Shown in pieces: positions 1 to 8,036 of a DNA stretch of 64,000 nucleotides. This stretch comes from Lutimaribacter degradans. Lineage in GTDB: Bacteria > Pseudomonadota > Alphaproteobacteria > Rhodobacterales > Rhodobacteraceae. The position numbers and the translations under genes were made by a program. The stretch is taken from positions 158,878 through 222,877 of the forward strand of contig NZ_JAMQGO010000005.1 of NCBI RefSeq assembly GCF_023703375.1, read 5' to 3'. Below the pieces are notes generated by a model. It was given only the letters and a program-made list of their open reading frames with translations, did no database searches and was not told where the DNA came from. The number at the start of each line of letters is the position of its first letter. The stretch's first letter is position 1.

Positions 1-100
1 ACAAGAATTCGCGGCGGCTCAGCTTGCCGGCCTTGAACTCATCGGCATACATGGCCGCGGCGCTGTGGACGGTTTCATTCAATGGTGTTGTTTGCGTCAT
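1..100 (-). CDS. ABC transporter solute-binding protein, N-terminal fragment (Tat signal)
   Basis: The first 33 codons of a minus-strand gene run off the left edge. The start ATG at 98-100 is preceded on its strand by GGGAGAA. The visible peptide begins MTQTTPLNETVHSAAAMY and ends in SRREFL, a twin-arginine signal motif at about residues 28-33. This N-terminal layout (about 25 polar residues, then RREFL) is common in Rhodobacteraceae peptide or dipeptide ABC solute-binding proteins of SBP family 5, which the Tat system would export to the periplasm. The mature domain is outside the window, so the family is inferred from the leader only. The 241 bases up to the next gene hold no gene I can support. 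Confidence 0.5.
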   Translation of the reverse strand, partial: MTQTTPLNETVHSAAAMYADEFKAGKLSRREFL

Positions 101-341
101 CTTGTTCTCCCTGTGACACAGTAAACGGATGGGTTTGATCTGTCTGATAGCGTTCGGGTCGTCGCGCTACACAAGTGAGCCTTTTGCATGCCCTGCCGTG
201 TCATCCCCTCCTTGAACGGTATTCGGCACCAGAAGACGCCCTGCGTCAACGCCCGCAATCGTCATTCCATATACCAAAAGCGACACGTACATCATACAAA
301 AACGACATAGAGCGTGTCTGCAACGGGGAAATCCCCGGTTA

Positions 342-1151
342 CTACTTTTTGGCGTGGGCCGATCTTGCCTCGCGCAGGGCGCTGGGGCTGGAGCCGGTCT
401 GCTGGCTGACGAACCGCGAAAAATAGGCCGCGCTGCCAAAACCCAGATGCGCCGCGATGCGCGACAAGGGGGCATCGCCCTGTTCGATCAGGCTGCGCGC
501 GGCATGCAGAGTGACCTGGCTTTGCATTTCCGCGGCGGTCAGGCCGCAGGCCTGTTTGCACGATCGGCTGAGATGCGTCGGCGTGACATCCAGCATCGCG
601 GCCAGTTCGGCCATACTGACACCCGTGTGGTGATGACGCACGAGAAGGTCGCAATATTGCGCCACCAGCCTGTGCATGGCCGTCGCCTGGTCGGCATCCG
701 GTGTGATCTCCTGGCGGTGCAGCCAGACGGCGACCAGTTGCCCGTAGGCGCGCATCGCCTGGCCGGTCAGCACGTTGTCGCGCGCGGTTTCGCGCTGCAT
801 CGCCTCAAGCAGGGCGGTCAGGTCCGACTGGGCCTGCTGATCGCGGATGCGCAAATGCCGGGGCATGCGACCGAACCCAAGCTCGGCACCGTCGGGCAGC
901 GTCAGGGCCAGCCCGAAACTTTGCGGCCCGGTTTCAAGCGCGTGCAATGTGCCCGCCGGTATGAAAAGCGCGTTATGCGCGCCGACACCCCGCCGGCGGC
1001 CTTCGACGATGGCACGCCCCTGGCCGCGGGTCATCCAGACAAGCAGGTCGTGATCGCAGGCATGCAGCAGTTCCAGCCGCCAACTCGCACCACCCGCATA
1101 TTGCAGCAGGGTCTGGATCGAGGGCGCGGAAAGGCTGGCGTGGTCTTCCAT
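342..1151 (-). CDS. AraC family transcriptional regulator
   Basis: About 269 residues, the usual AraC/XylS length. Residues ~15-95 form a cupin-like effector domain (HNALFIPAGTLHAL). The C-terminal ~100 residues carry two helix-turn-helix units: GVSMAELAAMLDVTPTHLSR near 178-197, and SRIAAHLGFGSAAYFSRF near 230-247, which is the conserved AraC recognition segment. The ATG at 1149-1151 follows GGAAGTGAC, a good ribosome site. An in-frame ATG at 1181 (MNLSTAIGSD...) is possible but less well supported. The gene lies just downstream of miaA on the same strand and upstream of a solute-binding protein gene, which it may regulate. The effector cannot be read from sequence. Confidence 0.85.
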   Translation of the reverse strand: MEDHASLSAPSIQTLLQYAGGASWRLELLHACDHDLLVWMTRGQGRAIVEGRRRGVGAHNALFIPAGTLHALETGPQSFGLALTLPDGAELGFGRMPRHLRIRDQQAQSDLTALLEAMQRETARDNVLTGQAMRAYGQLVAVWLHRQEITPDADQATAMHRLVAQYCDLLVRHHHTGVSMAELAAMLDVTPTHLSRSCKQACGLTAAEMQSQVTLHAARSLIEQGDAPLSRIAAHLGFGSAAYFSRFVSQQTGSSPSALREARSAHAKK

Positions 1152-1212
1152 GTCACTTCCGATAGCGGTCGACAGATTCATGCCTTGGTGTGGCGCAAAA
1201 GACACCGTGAAG

Positions 1213-2094
1213 TCAAAGATTCTGCGCGGCAATGCGCGTCCATCCGCCCATTCGGGCGCGGAACCACGTGCGCTGGCGCTTGGCGAATTGCCGGGTGGCA
1301 ATGGTCGCGGCCTCGCGCGCCTCGTCCAGCGACAGCTCACCGCGCAGATGGGCGACGAGTTCCGGCGCGCCGATCGCCTTCGCCGCCGGCAAGGCCGGAT
1401 CCCATCGGGGCAACAGCGCGCGCGCCTCGTCCAGCGCGCCCTGGGCCAGCATCGCGTCAAAGCGCCGTGCGATGCGGGCGTTCAGCCACTCTTTCCCGGC
1501 CTCGACCAGCAGGGGCGTGGCGCGGTCCAGCGGCAACAGGGGCGGGGGCGTGTCGTCTTGCCAACTGGCCAGGCCGCGGCCGGTGTTGCGCTGCACCTCC
1601 CACGCGCGCTGCACGCGCATCGGGTTCTGCCGGTCGATCCGCGCCGCGGTATCCGGGTCAAGCGCGGCCAGCAGTGCCGGCACGCCCCGGTCGCGCATCA
1701 GGGCATCGGCCTCGGCCCGGATTTCGGGGGGCGTGGCGGGAATGTCGGCCAATCCCTCGGTCAGGGCGCGAAAATACAGCCCCGTGCCACCCACGATGAT
1801 CGGGCGCGCGCCTTGGTGCACGATATCCGCGACCTCGCGCAGCCAATGCCCGACCGAATAGGCAAAATCACAGGGCACGTGGCCGTAAAGCGCGTGCGGT
1901 GCGCGGGCCAGGTCCTCGGGGCCGGGGCGCGCGGTCAGCACGCGCCAGCAGGCGAACACCTGGATGGCGTCGGCGTTGACGATCACGCCGCCCCCCGCCT
2001 CGGCGATACGCAGCGCGAGGGCCGACTTTCCGCTGGCGGTCGGGCCCGCGATCAGCACGGGGCGGTCATCTGGTATGTCGTCGATCAGGCGCAT
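1213..2094 (-). CDS. miaA: tRNA dimethylallyltransferase
   Basis: MiaA transfers a dimethylallyl group from DMAPP to N6 of A37 in tRNAs that read codons starting with U. The 293-residue protein begins [24 protein letters not shown], with the P-loop GPTASGKS at residues 17-24. It continues with a DAIQVF segment (usually DSMQVY), the [10 protein letters not shown] motif and the swinging WFRARMGGW end. The ATG at 2094 was chosen because the ~79 upstream codons are arginine/proline-rich and overlap the pyrH leader and start. It diverges from pyrH, with 131 bp between the starts. Confidence 0.93.
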   Translation of the reverse strand: MRLIDDIPDDRPVLIAGPTASGKSALALRIAEAGGGVIVNADAIQVFACWRVLTARPGPEDLARAPHALYGHVPCDFAYSVGHWLREVADIVHQGARPIIVGGTGLYFRALTEGLADIPATPPEIRAEADALMRDRGVPALLAALDPDTAARIDRQNPMRVQRAWEVQRNTGRGLASWQDDTPPPLLPLDRATPLLVEAGKEWLNARIARRFDAMLAQGALDEARALLPRWDPALPAAKAIGAPELVAHLRGELSLDEAREAATIATRQFAKRQRTWFRARMGGWTRIAAQNL

Positions 2095-2225
2095 GGCGCT
2101 CGATGTAGCCGCAAAACTGCGCGGATACAAAAGCCAAAACACCGGCCCCGCAAGTTCGCGGATTGATCCCGGGGGGGATTTCGGACATTTTGCCGCCAAT
2201 CCAGACAAACCGATGGGAGCCCCAT

Positions 2226-2960
2226 ATGGCCGACGCTGCCAAGACCCCGAAACCCGCGTTCCGGCGCGTTTTGTTGAAAATCTCGGGCGAGGCGCTGATG
2301 GGCGACCAGGGCTTTGGCCTGCACCCGCCAACGGTGCAGCGAATCGCCAGAGAGGTGCAATCGGTCCACGAACTGGGCGTCGAGATCTGCATGGTCATCG
2401 GCGGCGGCAACATCTTTCGCGGATTGGCCGGTAGCGCCCAGGGGATGGAGCGCACGACCGCCGATTACATGGGAATGCTGGCCACGGTGATGAACGCGCT
2501 GGCGATGCAATCGGCGCTAGAGGGGCTGGGGGTCTATACCCGCGTCATCAGCGCGATCCGGATGGACGAGGTGGCCGAGCCCTATATCCGCCGCCGGGCG
2601 GTGCGCCATCTTGAAAAGAAGCGCGTCTGCATCTTTGCCGCCGGCACGGGCAACCCCTATTTCACCACTGATACCGCCGCCACGTTGCGCGCCAACGAAA
2701 TGGCCTGCGAGGCGATATTCAAGGGCACCAAGGTCGATGGCGTTTATGACAAGGACCCGGTGAAATACCCCGATGCCAAGCGCTATGACCAGATCAGCTA
2801 TGACGACGTGTTGCAGCAACACCTGGGCGTGATGGATGCCAGCGCCATCGCGTTGGCGCGCGACAACAACCTGCCGATCATCGTCTTTTCACTGGACGAG
2901 CCGGGCGGCTTCAAGGGTATCCTGGCGGGCGAGGGCACCTATACCCGCGTCGGCGGCTGA
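2226..2960 (+). CDS. pyrH: UMP kinase
   Basis: PyrH phosphorylates UMP to UDP in pyrimidine nucleotide synthesis, in the cytoplasm. The protein has 244 residues, typical of the hexameric amino-acid-kinase-fold family. Visible motifs are [11 protein letters not shown] near the N-terminus, GGGNIFRG, the [10 protein letters not shown] stretch and [14 protein letters not shown]. The ATG at 2226 follows TGGGAGCC; a longer frame from 2163 would have no ribosome site. It heads the conserved pyrH-frr-uppS-cdsA-dxr-rseP order, with frr starting 81 bp downstream. Confidence 0.96.
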   Translation: MADAAKTPKPAFRRVLLKISGEALMGDQGFGLHPPTVQRIAREVQSVHELGVEICMVIGGGNIFRGLAGSAQGMERTTADYMGMLATVMNALAMQSALEGLGVYTRVISAIRMDEVAEPYIRRRAVRHLEKKRVCIFAAGTGNPYFTTDTAATLRANEMACEAIFKGTKVDGVYDKDPVKYPDAKRYDQISYDDVLQQHLGVMDASAIALARDNNLPIIVFSLDEPGGFKGILAGEGTYTRVGG

Positions 2961-3041
2961 CCGCCGCGCTGCTCTGGCCAAAGAGCCGGGCTTGGATTAG
3001 ACGGGTGTCAGAACAATACTCAACAGCGTGCAAGGGCAAAC

Positions 3042-3602
3042 ATGTCAGACGACTTCATCCTCGATACGGAAGATCTTGAACGGCGCATGCAGGGCGCGAT
3101 GACGAGCCTGCGGACCGAATTCGCGTCGCTGCGCACCGGCCGCGCCTCGGCCACCATGCTGGAGCCGGTGACGGTCGAGGCCTATGGCCAGCAAACCCCG
3201 ATCAACCAGGTCGGCACCGTGAACGTGCCCGAACCGCGCATGGTGACCATCAATGTCTGGGACAGGTCGATGGTGGGCGCGGTTGAAAAGGCCATCATGA
3301 ATTCCGGTCTTGGCATCAATCCGCAGACCAACGGCACCATCATCATGCTGCCGATCCCCGAATTGAACGAGGAACGCCGCCGCGAACTGGGCCGCGTTGC
3401 CGCGCAATATGCCGAGCATGCCCGCGTGGCCATTCGCAATGTGCGCCGCGACGGCATGGACCAGATCAAGAAGGGCAAGGATCACATGTCCGAAGATGAC
3501 CAGAAATTCTGGGAAACCGAGGTTCAGGACATGACCAACCGCTTCATCAAGATGGTGGACGAGGCGTTGGAAGCCAAACAAGCAGAGATCATGCAGGTTT
3601 GA
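3042..3602 (+). CDS. frr: Ribosome recycling factor
   Basis: RRF works with EF-G to split post-termination ribosomes. The protein has 186 residues, the standard size. It opens with a long helix ([25 protein letters not shown]) that contains the conserved SLRTGRA segment. The domain II region [15 protein letters not shown] and the C-terminal [26 protein letters not shown] helices are intact. Its TGA stop overlaps the ATG of uppS (TGATG), so the two are translationally coupled. Confidence 0.97.
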   Translation: MSDDFILDTEDLERRMQGAMTSLRTEFASLRTGRASATMLEPVTVEAYGQQTPINQVGTVNVPEPRMVTINVWDRSMVGAVEKAIMNSGLGINPQTNGTIIMLPIPELNEERRRELGRVAAQYAEHARVAIRNVRRDGMDQIKKGKDHMSEDDQKFWETEVQDMTNRFIKMVDEALEAKQAEIMQV

Positions 3603-4348
3603 TGCATGACCGCGCTGAACCCGTGACCTCGCCTTCGAATACCAAGGGGGCACCGCGCCACGTGGCCATCATCATGGATGGCAACGGGCGCTGGGCCCAA
3701 AGCCGTGGACGGCCGCGCCTGTTTGGCCATCACGCGGGCGCCAAACGCGTGCGCGAAGTGGTTGAGGCCTGCCCCGATCTTGGCGTCAAGTATCTGACGA
3801 TATTCGCCTTTTCGACGGAGAACTGGAAGCGCACCCAGGTCGAGGTGGCCGGGCTGATGAGCCTGTTCCGCCGCTACATCGCGAAAGAGGCCCGCGCGCT
3901 GCGCGACCAACAGGTGCGCGTGCGCTTCATCGGTGACCGGGTGCGGCTGGATGCCAAGCTGATCGCCCTGATGGACGAGCTTGAAAAGATCACCGCCGAG
4001 AATGACGGCGTGAACCTGACCATCGCGCTGAATTACGGCGGCCGCGACGAGGTGGCGCGCGCCACCAAGCGCCTGGCCGAGGATGTCGCCGCCGGGCGGC
4101 TTGATCCGGCAAGCATCGACCAGGAAACGCTGCCGAAATACCTGGATACCTACGTGTTGCCCGATCCCGACCTTGTGATCCGCACCAGCGGCGAGGCCCG
4201 GATATCGAACTTCCTTCTGTGGCAGTCGGCCTATGCGGAATACGAGTTCATCGACACGCTTTGGCCCGATTTCACCAAGGCAGAATTCGCGCGGCTGATT
4301 ACCGGCTACGGCACCCGCGAAAGACGGTTCGGTGCCGTATCGGCATGA
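3602..4348 (+). CDS. uppS: Isoprenyl transferase (undecaprenyl-diphosphate synthase)
   Basis: UppS condenses IPP units onto farnesyl-PP to make undecaprenyl-PP, the lipid carrier for peptidoglycan and O-antigen. The 248-residue cis-prenyltransferase has IIMDGNGRWA with the catalytic Asp at about residue 26. It also has FAFSTENWKR and the C-terminal signature DLVIRTSGEARISNFLLWQ followed by AYAEYEF. I place the start at the ATG overlapping the frr stop; a TTG three bases earlier is in frame. Its end overlaps the cdsA start by 4 bp (ATGA). Confidence 0.96.
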   Translation: MHDRAEPVTSPSNTKGAPRHVAIIMDGNGRWAQSRGRPRLFGHHAGAKRVREVVEACPDLGVKYLTIFAFSTENWKRTQVEVAGLMSLFRRYIAKEARALRDQQVRVRFIGDRVRLDAKLIALMDELEKITAENDGVNLTIALNYGGRDEVARATKRLAEDVAAGRLDPASIDQETLPKYLDTYVLPDPDLVIRTSGEARISNFLLWQSAYAEYEFIDTLWPDFTKAEFARLITGYGTRERRFGAVSA

Positions 4349-5139
4349 CGGCGTCGGCCTCGAAATGGAATGACCTCTGGGTGCGCGTGGCGTCGGCAGT
4401 TGCGATGCTGGCCATCGGCGGGGTCGAGGTCTGGCTGGGCGGTCTGTGGTTCAACAGCTTCGTCGGGGTCATCATCGGGCTGATGATGTGGGAACTGGTT
4501 CGCATGTTGACAGGCGATGGCCGGCACCGTGCGGTTGAAATCGGCGTGGTGTCCGGTGCGGTGATGGTGGCACTGAACTACGTGCCGGCGCCGGTCGTGC
4601 TGCCGGCGATCGCCGGTATCGTGGTGGCGGGGGCCGCGCTGACGCGGACATATCGCAAATCCTGGTTGCTTTACGCACCAATGATATTGCTGTCGGGCTA
4701 TGCGCTGTGCTGGATTCGTGACGGGCTGGGCATCGAATTCCTGATCTGGCTGCTTTGCGTCGTCATCGCGTCGGATGTGGCGGGATACTTTGCCGGGCGC
4801 CTGCTGGGCGGGCCGAAATTCTGGCCCGCGATCAGCCCCAAGAAAACATGGTCGGGCACTGTTGCCGGCTGGGTCGGCGCGGCGGTGGTCGGGGCCTATT
4901 TCGTTCATGTTTTCGATGTTTTCTTTGACGGGGCCGCGCAACCGGCACTCGTGGTTCTGATCTCGGTTCTGGTGGCGCTGGCCGCGCAGATGGGCGACAT
5001 CGTCGAAAGCGCGATCAAGCGGCGCGTGGGCGTCAAGGACAGTTCGGCGCTGATTCCCGGCCATGGCGGGCTGCTGGATCGGTTCGATGCGCTGATAGGG
5101 GCCTCGCTGGTGGTACTGGCGCTTGGCGTGTTGCTATGA
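4345..5139 (+). CDS. cdsA: Phosphatidate cytidylyltransferase (CDP-diglyceride synthase)
   Basis: CdsA makes CDP-diacylglycerol from phosphatidate and CTP in the inner membrane, the branch point for all phospholipids. The 264-residue polytopic protein has about seven hydrophobic segments. It carries the full C-terminal family signature SAIKRR...KDSSALIPGHGGLLDR with its conserved K-R, K-D and H-G-G. It starts at the ATG inside the uppS stop (ATGA) and ends 4 bp inside dxr, so it is tightly coupled to both. Confidence 0.95.
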   Translation: MTASASKWNDLWVRVASAVAMLAIGGVEVWLGGLWFNSFVGVIIGLMMWELVRMLTGDGRHRAVEIGVVSGAVMVALNYVPAPVVLPAIAGIVVAGAALTRTYRKSWLLYAPMILLSGYALCWIRDGLGIEFLIWLLCVVIASDVAGYFAGRLLGGPKFWPAISPKKTWSGTVAGWVGAAVVGAYFVHVFDVFFDGAAQPALVVLISVLVALAAQMGDIVESAIKRRVGVKDSSALIPGHGGLLDRFDALIGASLVVLALGVLL

Positions 5140-6311
5140 CCAAGCGTCGGGTGACGATTTTCGGGGCGACCGGCTCGATCGGGCAAAGCACGATCGACCT
5201 GATCAAGCGCGCGCCCGACCGTTTCGAGGTGGTGGCGCTGACCGGCGGGCAGAATATCGACCGGCTGGCCGCCGACGCGCGGGCGCTGGGTGCGGGCCTT
5301 GCCGTGACCGCCGATCCCGCGCGGCTGGATGATCTGCGCGCCGCGCTTCACGAAAGCGGGGTCGAGGCCGCGGCAGGGCCCGCGGCGCTGATCGAGGCCG
5401 CAACGCGCCCCGCGGATTGGATCATGTCGGCCATCGTGGGCGTGGCGGGCCTGGCACCGGGGCTCAAGGCGCTGGAGCAGGGCACGACCCTGGCCCTGGC
5501 CAACAAGGAATCCCTGGTGACGGCCGGGCCCTTGCTGATGCAAACAGCGGCCCGCCACGGCGCGCGCATCCTGCCGGTCGATAGCGAACATTCGGCCATT
5601 TTCCAAGCCCTGGTGGGCGAAGACATGGCCGCGGTCGAGCGCATCGTGATCACCGCCAGCGGTGGCGCGTTCCGCGATTGGCCTCTGGAACGGTTGGCAC
5701 AGGCCAGCGTGGCCGAGGCATCGAGCCACCCCAACTGGGACATGGGCCAGCGCATCACGATCGACAGCGCGTCGATGTTCAACAAGGCGCTTGAGGTCAT
5801 CGAGACAAAAGAGTTTTTCGCAATCGCACCCGAACGGATCGAGGTGTTGGTCCATCCCGAATCCCTGGTTCATGCGCTGGTCGGGTTCCGCGACGGGGCC
5901 TTGATGGCCCATGTCGGCCCGCCCGACATGCGCCACGCCATCGGCTATGCGCTGAACTGGCCCGAGCGCGCCGAGCTGCCGGTGGCGCGGCTTGACCTTG
6001 CGCGCGTCGGCCAGCTGAATTTCCGAGCCCCGGACCCGGCACGCTACCCTGCGCTTGCCCTTGCGCAACAGGTGATGGCGCAGGGCGGGCTGGCGGGCGC
6101 GGTGTTCAACGGGGCCAAGGAGCGCGCGCTTGACTGCTTCATCGCCGGGCAGATCGGCTTCAACGACATGACGGCCCTCGTGGCGGGCGCGCTTGACCAG
6201 ATCGGGTCGCAGTCCGGCCTTGATGATGGCGAAATCACACTTGATAACGTCGCCCGGGCAGACCATCTGGCACGCAAGGCGATTGACGCGCAAATTGCCC
6301 GGCGGGCCTGA
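5136..6311 (+). CDS. dxr: 1-deoxy-D-xylulose 5-phosphate reductoisomerase
   Basis: Dxr (IspC) converts DXP to MEP with NADPH in the non-mevalonate isoprenoid pathway, which feeds UppS just upstream. The protein has 391 residues. The nucleotide-binding loop FGATGSIGQST is at residues 9-19. The metal and substrate residues are in VDSEHSAIFQ, TASGGAFRDW, HPNWDMG and MFNKALEVIE, all intact. The ATG overlaps the cdsA stop (ATGA). Confidence 0.97.
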   Translation: MTKRRVTIFGATGSIGQSTIDLIKRAPDRFEVVALTGGQNIDRLAADARALGAGLAVTADPARLDDLRAALHESGVEAAAGPAALIEAATRPADWIMSAIVGVAGLAPGLKALEQGTTLALANKESLVTAGPLLMQTAARHGARILPVDSEHSAIFQALVGEDMAAVERIVITASGGAFRDWPLERLAQASVAEASSHPNWDMGQRITIDSASMFNKALEVIETKEFFAIAPERIEVLVHPESLVHALVGFRDGALMAHVGPPDMRHAIGYALNWPERAELPVARLDLARVGQLNFRAPDPARYPALALAQQVMAQGGLAGAVFNGAKERALDCFIAGQIGFNDMTALVAGALDQIGSQSGLDDGEITLDNVARADHLARKAIDAQIARRA

Positions 6312-6355
6312 CCGGCCGTGAGGCGGCGCAAGGCAAGACAAAAAAGGACGGGCAT

Positions 6356-7699
6356 TTGGATATTCTCACGCTGCTACCCCAGTTCGGCAATCTTATCTGG
6401 ACGCTGGCCGCCTTTGTCATCGCGTTGTCGGTGATCGTTGCGATCCATGAATATGGTCACTACATCGTCGGGCGCTGGTCGGGGATTCACGCGGATGTGT
6501 TCAGCCTGGGCTTTGGCCCGGTCCTGTACGCGCGCACCGACAAGCGCGGCACCGTCTGGCAGGTCGCGGCCTTGCCTTTCGGCGGCTATGTCAAGTTTCG
6601 CGGCGATGCCAACGCCGCCAGCGCCCCCGACGACGAGGCGGTGCGCGAAATGTCGGAAGCCGAGAAACGCTCGACCATGGCGGGCGCGCCGCTTTGGGCG
6701 CGCACCGCAACGGTCGCGGCCGGGCCGATCTTCAATTTCGTGCTGGCGATTGCGCTATTCACCGCCGTCGGCATGACCCGCGGCGTCGCGGTCGATCCGT
6801 TGACGGTGGGTGAAATGCGCCCCTTGCCGCAGGAAACCGCGCTGCAAGAGGGCGACGTGCTGCTTGAGATCGACGGTCTGCGCATGCCGGATTTCGAGAA
6901 CCCGACCGCCTTTGACGACATGCTTGCCGACCTGCCGGAACAGCCGCTGCTGGATTACACGGTTGAACGTGATGGACAGCAACTCGTGGTTTCGGGTCCG
7001 TGGCTGATGCCGCCGGTCGTCACGCAGCTTGCGCCGCAATCGGCAGCGTTTGCCGCCGGGCTTGCCGTGGGCGACGTGATCACCGCCATCGACGGGCAGG
7101 AAATCTTTTCCTTTTCGCAACTGAAGGAAAAGGTCGAGGCTGGCGAGGGGGCACCGCTGGCGCTGAGCGTTTGGCGCGGGGGCGAGATTATCGAGATGAC
7201 GTTGGAGCCGCGGCGCGTGGACGAACCGCAAGCCGATGGCGGTTTCCAGACGAACTGGCGTATCGGTATCGTTGGCGGCATGGCCTTTACGCCCGCCACC
7301 ACCACGCCCGGCATTGCCGAAGCATTGTGGGGCGGTGTCACCGGCACCTACGAGATCATGCGCGGCTCGATCTCGGGTTTGTGGCACATGGTCACCGGCG
7401 CGATTTCCAGCTGCAACATGTCGGGCCCCATCGGCATTGCCGAGGTATCGGGCCAGATGGCCAGCCAGGGCGCGATGAACTTTGTCTATTTCATTGGCGT
7501 TCTGTCGGCGGCGGTGGGTCTGCTGAACCTGTTCCCGATCCCGGTGCTGGATGGCGGCCACCTGGTGTTTTATGCCTACGAGGCCGTGGCCGGCAAACCG
7601 CCCAGCGATGGCGTGTTGCGTGTACTGATGACCGTCGGGCTGGTTTTGATCCTGTCGCTGATGGTGTTCGCGCTGACCAACGATATCTTCTGCCCCTGA
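6356..7699 (+). CDS. rseP: RIP metalloprotease RseP (site-2 protease)
   Basis: Inner-membrane zinc protease of the S2P family that performs regulated intramembrane proteolysis, for example of anti-sigma factors, and clears signal-peptide remnants. The protein has 447 residues. The active-site HEYGH is at 31-35 in the first membrane helix. PDZ-like regions lie at roughly 125-300, and the LDGGH motif (FPIPVLDGGHL) is in the third hydrophobic segment. The start is TTG at 6356, supported by AAGGA about 8 bases upstream; no ATG is available at this position. It sits between dxr and bamA, the usual alphaproteobacterial order. Confidence 0.95.
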   Translation: MDILTLLPQFGNLIWTLAAFVIALSVIVAIHEYGHYIVGRWSGIHADVFSLGFGPVLYARTDKRGTVWQVAALPFGGYVKFRGDANAASAPDDEAVREMSEAEKRSTMAGAPLWARTATVAAGPIFNFVLAIALFTAVGMTRGVAVDPLTVGEMRPLPQETALQEGDVLLEIDGLRMPDFENPTAFDDMLADLPEQPLLDYTVERDGQQLVVSGPWLMPPVVTQLAPQSAAFAAGLAVGDVITAIDGQEIFSFSQLKEKVEAGEGAPLALSVWRGGEIIEMTLEPRRVDEPQADGGFQTNWRIGIVGGMAFTPATTTPGIAEALWGGVTGTYEIMRGSISGLWHMVTGAISSCNMSGPIGIAEVSGQMASQGAMNFVYFIGVLSAAVGLLNLFPIPVLDGGHLVFYAYEAVAGKPPSDGVLRVLMTVGLVLILSLMVFALTNDIFCP

Positions 7700-7793
7700 C
7701 GGCTATTGGCCACGCGCTGCCCGATTGGCGCCAAACTTGCGCCACATTGCCTCGTTAATCTTCGTGAAAGAAACGGAAAGAACGAGGTGTGAC

Positions 7794-7919
7794 ATGCAAA
7801 CTATCCAGGCAAGCGCGCGTGGTCTTGCGCTGCTTCTCCAGCTCAACTGGGATCGCATCCTGTTCGTGGGAACCATCTACATGTGCCTATTGATGTCCGC
7901 GTACTTCTACAGCTTGTGA
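7794..7919 (+). CDS. Small single-pass membrane protein, unknown function
   Basis: A 41-codon frame begins MQTIQASARGLALLLQLN and ends in a hydrophobic stretch (ILFVGTIYMCLLMSAYFY) long enough for one membrane helix. GAGG lies 8 bases before the ATG. A strong terminator follows 22 bases after the stop, as expected for a real short transcript. I do not recognise a named family. The location between rseP and bamA suggests an envelope role, but this is inference only. Confidence 0.5.
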   Translation: MQTIQASARGLALLLQLNWDRILFVGTIYMCLLMSAYFYSL

Positions 7920-7941
7920 TCGGTCAAGGGACGGCAGCAAC

Positions 7942-7975
7942 AAGCGCGCCGGGCCCGGCGCGCTTTTCGCGTTTT
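7942..7975 (+). terminator. Rho-independent terminator before bamA
   Basis: A perfect 24-bp palindrome (AAGCGCGCCGGG and its complement) at 7942-7965 is followed by TTCGCGTTTTG. It separates the rseP and small-protein transcript from bamA. Confidence 0.7.
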
Positions 7976-8036
7976 GACAAGGTGCGGTATTGCCGGTAGT
8001 CAGGTGGGCAATTGCACCTCTGACCTGGGGATCAGA

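Noticed and set aside
318..345. Inverted repeat at the end of the AraC gene as a terminator
   Set aside because: The dyad is short and lacks a T run on the minus strand, the direction in which it would be needed.
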